NCBI GenBank assembly: GCA_010014835.2
Contig: JAAAKB020000013.1
Coordinates: 95,699-117,594 of the forward strand
Direction: 5' to 3'
DNA length: 21,896 nt
Origin: Apostichopus leukothele
Lineage: Eukaryota > Echinodermata > Holothuroidea > Aspidochirotida > Stichopodidae
Below the pieces are notes generated by a model. It worked only from the letters and a program-made list of their open reading frames with translations. It made no database searches and was not told where the DNA came from. The translations under genes and the position numbers were made by a program. Below, piece after piece: positions 20,625 to 21,896 of the stretch (position 1 is its first letter; each line of letters begins with the position of its first letter).

Positions 20625-21896
20625 CAGTTGTTCATCTTATTTTACAATTTTTTCCCCCAGTCATATCAATTAAATTGCTCTTATGATAATTCAGACTCTG
20701 CATATCAATTTTAAGGAATCCATCTATCCTCCTCCATAAAAATCACAAAAGAAACAAATATTCATTTTGTACCAGTATCCTGTCCATAACAATTAGGAAA
20801 TGTAAACCTGATGGTATTCAGGTAAAGGCAGTTTACTCAGGTATGATAGCACCTGGGAATGTATCCCTGGGGATGATGGCTAGGTTAAATGACAAATTGA
20901 ACTGAAATGCTGCAACCCAAGGGAAACATGATATTTATGTCTATTAGGAGTCAAGGTAAAACTCCTTTTTTTTTTTAAATATTGAAATATTGTGAGAAAA
21001 TGATTTGTAGGGAGATAATGCAATGTCACAGGTCTGTGTTATTAATAAAATTCAAAATTTTAGATCGTAGATTAAAAAATGGTGATATTCTGTTTACTCT
21101 ACCTAGCCTGGTTATCCAATAGAGCCAAGGTTACCTGGATTTCTGAATCAAATTTCTAATGTAAACCATAAAATTTGATATTAATTGAAGTTATTAAAAC
21201 TTGGAGACTTCAACCTTGAAATCTTGACAGCAGAGTCCAAGGATGGAAACAAAGAGAGATGAATCACCCCCTCCCCCTACCCCTCCCCCTATCCTTCCCC
21301 CACCAAATCAAAGGTGTATACCTTGGGTCAAAGGTGACCACTTGATTTACATGTATTAAGTGTGCATATCAAGGTATGCTGTACAGTATGTGTAATGCAA
21401 TTTAAATTTGTAACAAAGTTCTGCTGCTGTTGAGGCAGAATTAAGTCCTGATTGAGTAACTATTAATGGGCATCATGTGAACTGGTGAGCCAGGAATATG
21501 ATATTCCCAGTCACTGGATGAATTCTAATTCTCTCACAAGGTTTAACATTGATGATGTTTGTAGTGTCTAATCCGTTGTTTTGATACCCTAGTTAGCTTC
21601 TATCTTTTCCATCGTTCAAGTTCAAATTAAATGTCAGGTGAAGATTATAAACTGCAGGGTTCCTTCTGGTATTTATTTAGTGAGATAGCCGCCTCTCTGT
21701 TTATGCGAGTGCCTCGCCAAAATATTACCAACATCGCCACCTCACTGTTTCAGAGAAGGAATAACAAAATGCAATGATTGCAATTCCAACTTTTAACCCA
21801 TGCCATCATCTGACATTGAAAAAAAATATAGCAACAAGTAAAACTTCTTCTGCCTATTTAACATCGCATTTTTTTCGTATTTACTGTTCGGCTGAC
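20625..21896. other. Right-edge spacer with no recognised gene
   Basis: Mostly AT-rich and CpG-poor. It contains a C-rich tract at 21267-21301. CpG density rises again in the last about 220 bases (for example TAGCCGCC, GCGAGTGCCTCGCC near 21690-21720), which may mark the approach to another regulatory or genic segment beyond the window. A minus frame near 21600-21735 is open for about 30 codons but is not recognisable. Confidence 0.45.
21267..21301 (-). other. G-quadruplex-forming tract (G-rich on the minus strand)
   Basis: Five C-runs of 4-5 bases (21267-21271, 21273-21277, 21280-21283, 21285-21289, 21297-21301) are separated by 1-, 2-, 1- and 7-base loops. On the minus strand this fits the strictest quadruplex pattern; on the plus strand it could fold as an i-motif. 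No gene is seen beside it. Confidence 0.6.

Overview
The window is animal nuclear DNA. It has GT-AG introns, a split dual-specificity phosphatase gene, long AT-rich introns and spacers (about 36% GC by eye), strong CpG depletion in most of its length, several minisatellites and one 100-N assembly gap. The single recognisable gene resembles the vertebrate DUSP6/7/9 class without being a vertebrate orthologue one can name. The compact first intron and patchy CpG pattern suggest a marine invertebrate, perhaps an echinoderm. That last step is a guess.

Layout. Positions 1-8.3 kb are dominated by a minus-strand MAP-kinase phosphatase gene of the MKP-3 (DUSP6/7/9) type. Coding exon 1 (7448-7871) carries the rhodanese/kinase-binding domain and coding exon 2 (6483-6854) the linker and first half of the catalytic domain. 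The third exon, which should hold the catalytic Cys loop, was not found between position 1 and the exon 2 donor, so it probably lies beyond the left edge. Intron 2 would then exceed 6.4 kb. A short plus-strand open stretch with a clean donor (37-90) may be the first exon of another gene at the left edge.

From about 8.15 to 10.9 kb CpG density returns to expectation and there is a plausible core promoter for the phosphatase (TATA-like box 8315-8320, initiator-like site near 8289) with an ETS-type site upstream. That fits the known ERK-to-ETS feedback control of this family. A structured, transposon-like fragment sits near 9.5-9.7 kb.

From 11 kb to the right edge there is no recognised gene. 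The stretch holds an N gap (11085-11184), four unrelated minisatellites (91-bp, about 90-bp, about 81-bp and about 57-bp units), two further CpG-retaining blocks (12.08-12.42 and 13.44-13.76 kb), weak exon-like open stretches on the plus strand between 13.7 and 14.8 kb, and homopurine/homopyrimidine tracts able to form G-quadruplexes. The about 81-bp minisatellite is the most unusual element: each unit contains A-box-like and B-box-like sequence at tRNA spacing, as if a tRNA-derived SINE head had been tandemly amplified.

No complete new system was found. The best leads are the tandem tRNA-like array, the regulatory block upstream of the phosphatase, the phase-compatible exon pair near 14.6-14.8 kb, and a several-fold excess of the heptamer TACWGTA through the whole window.
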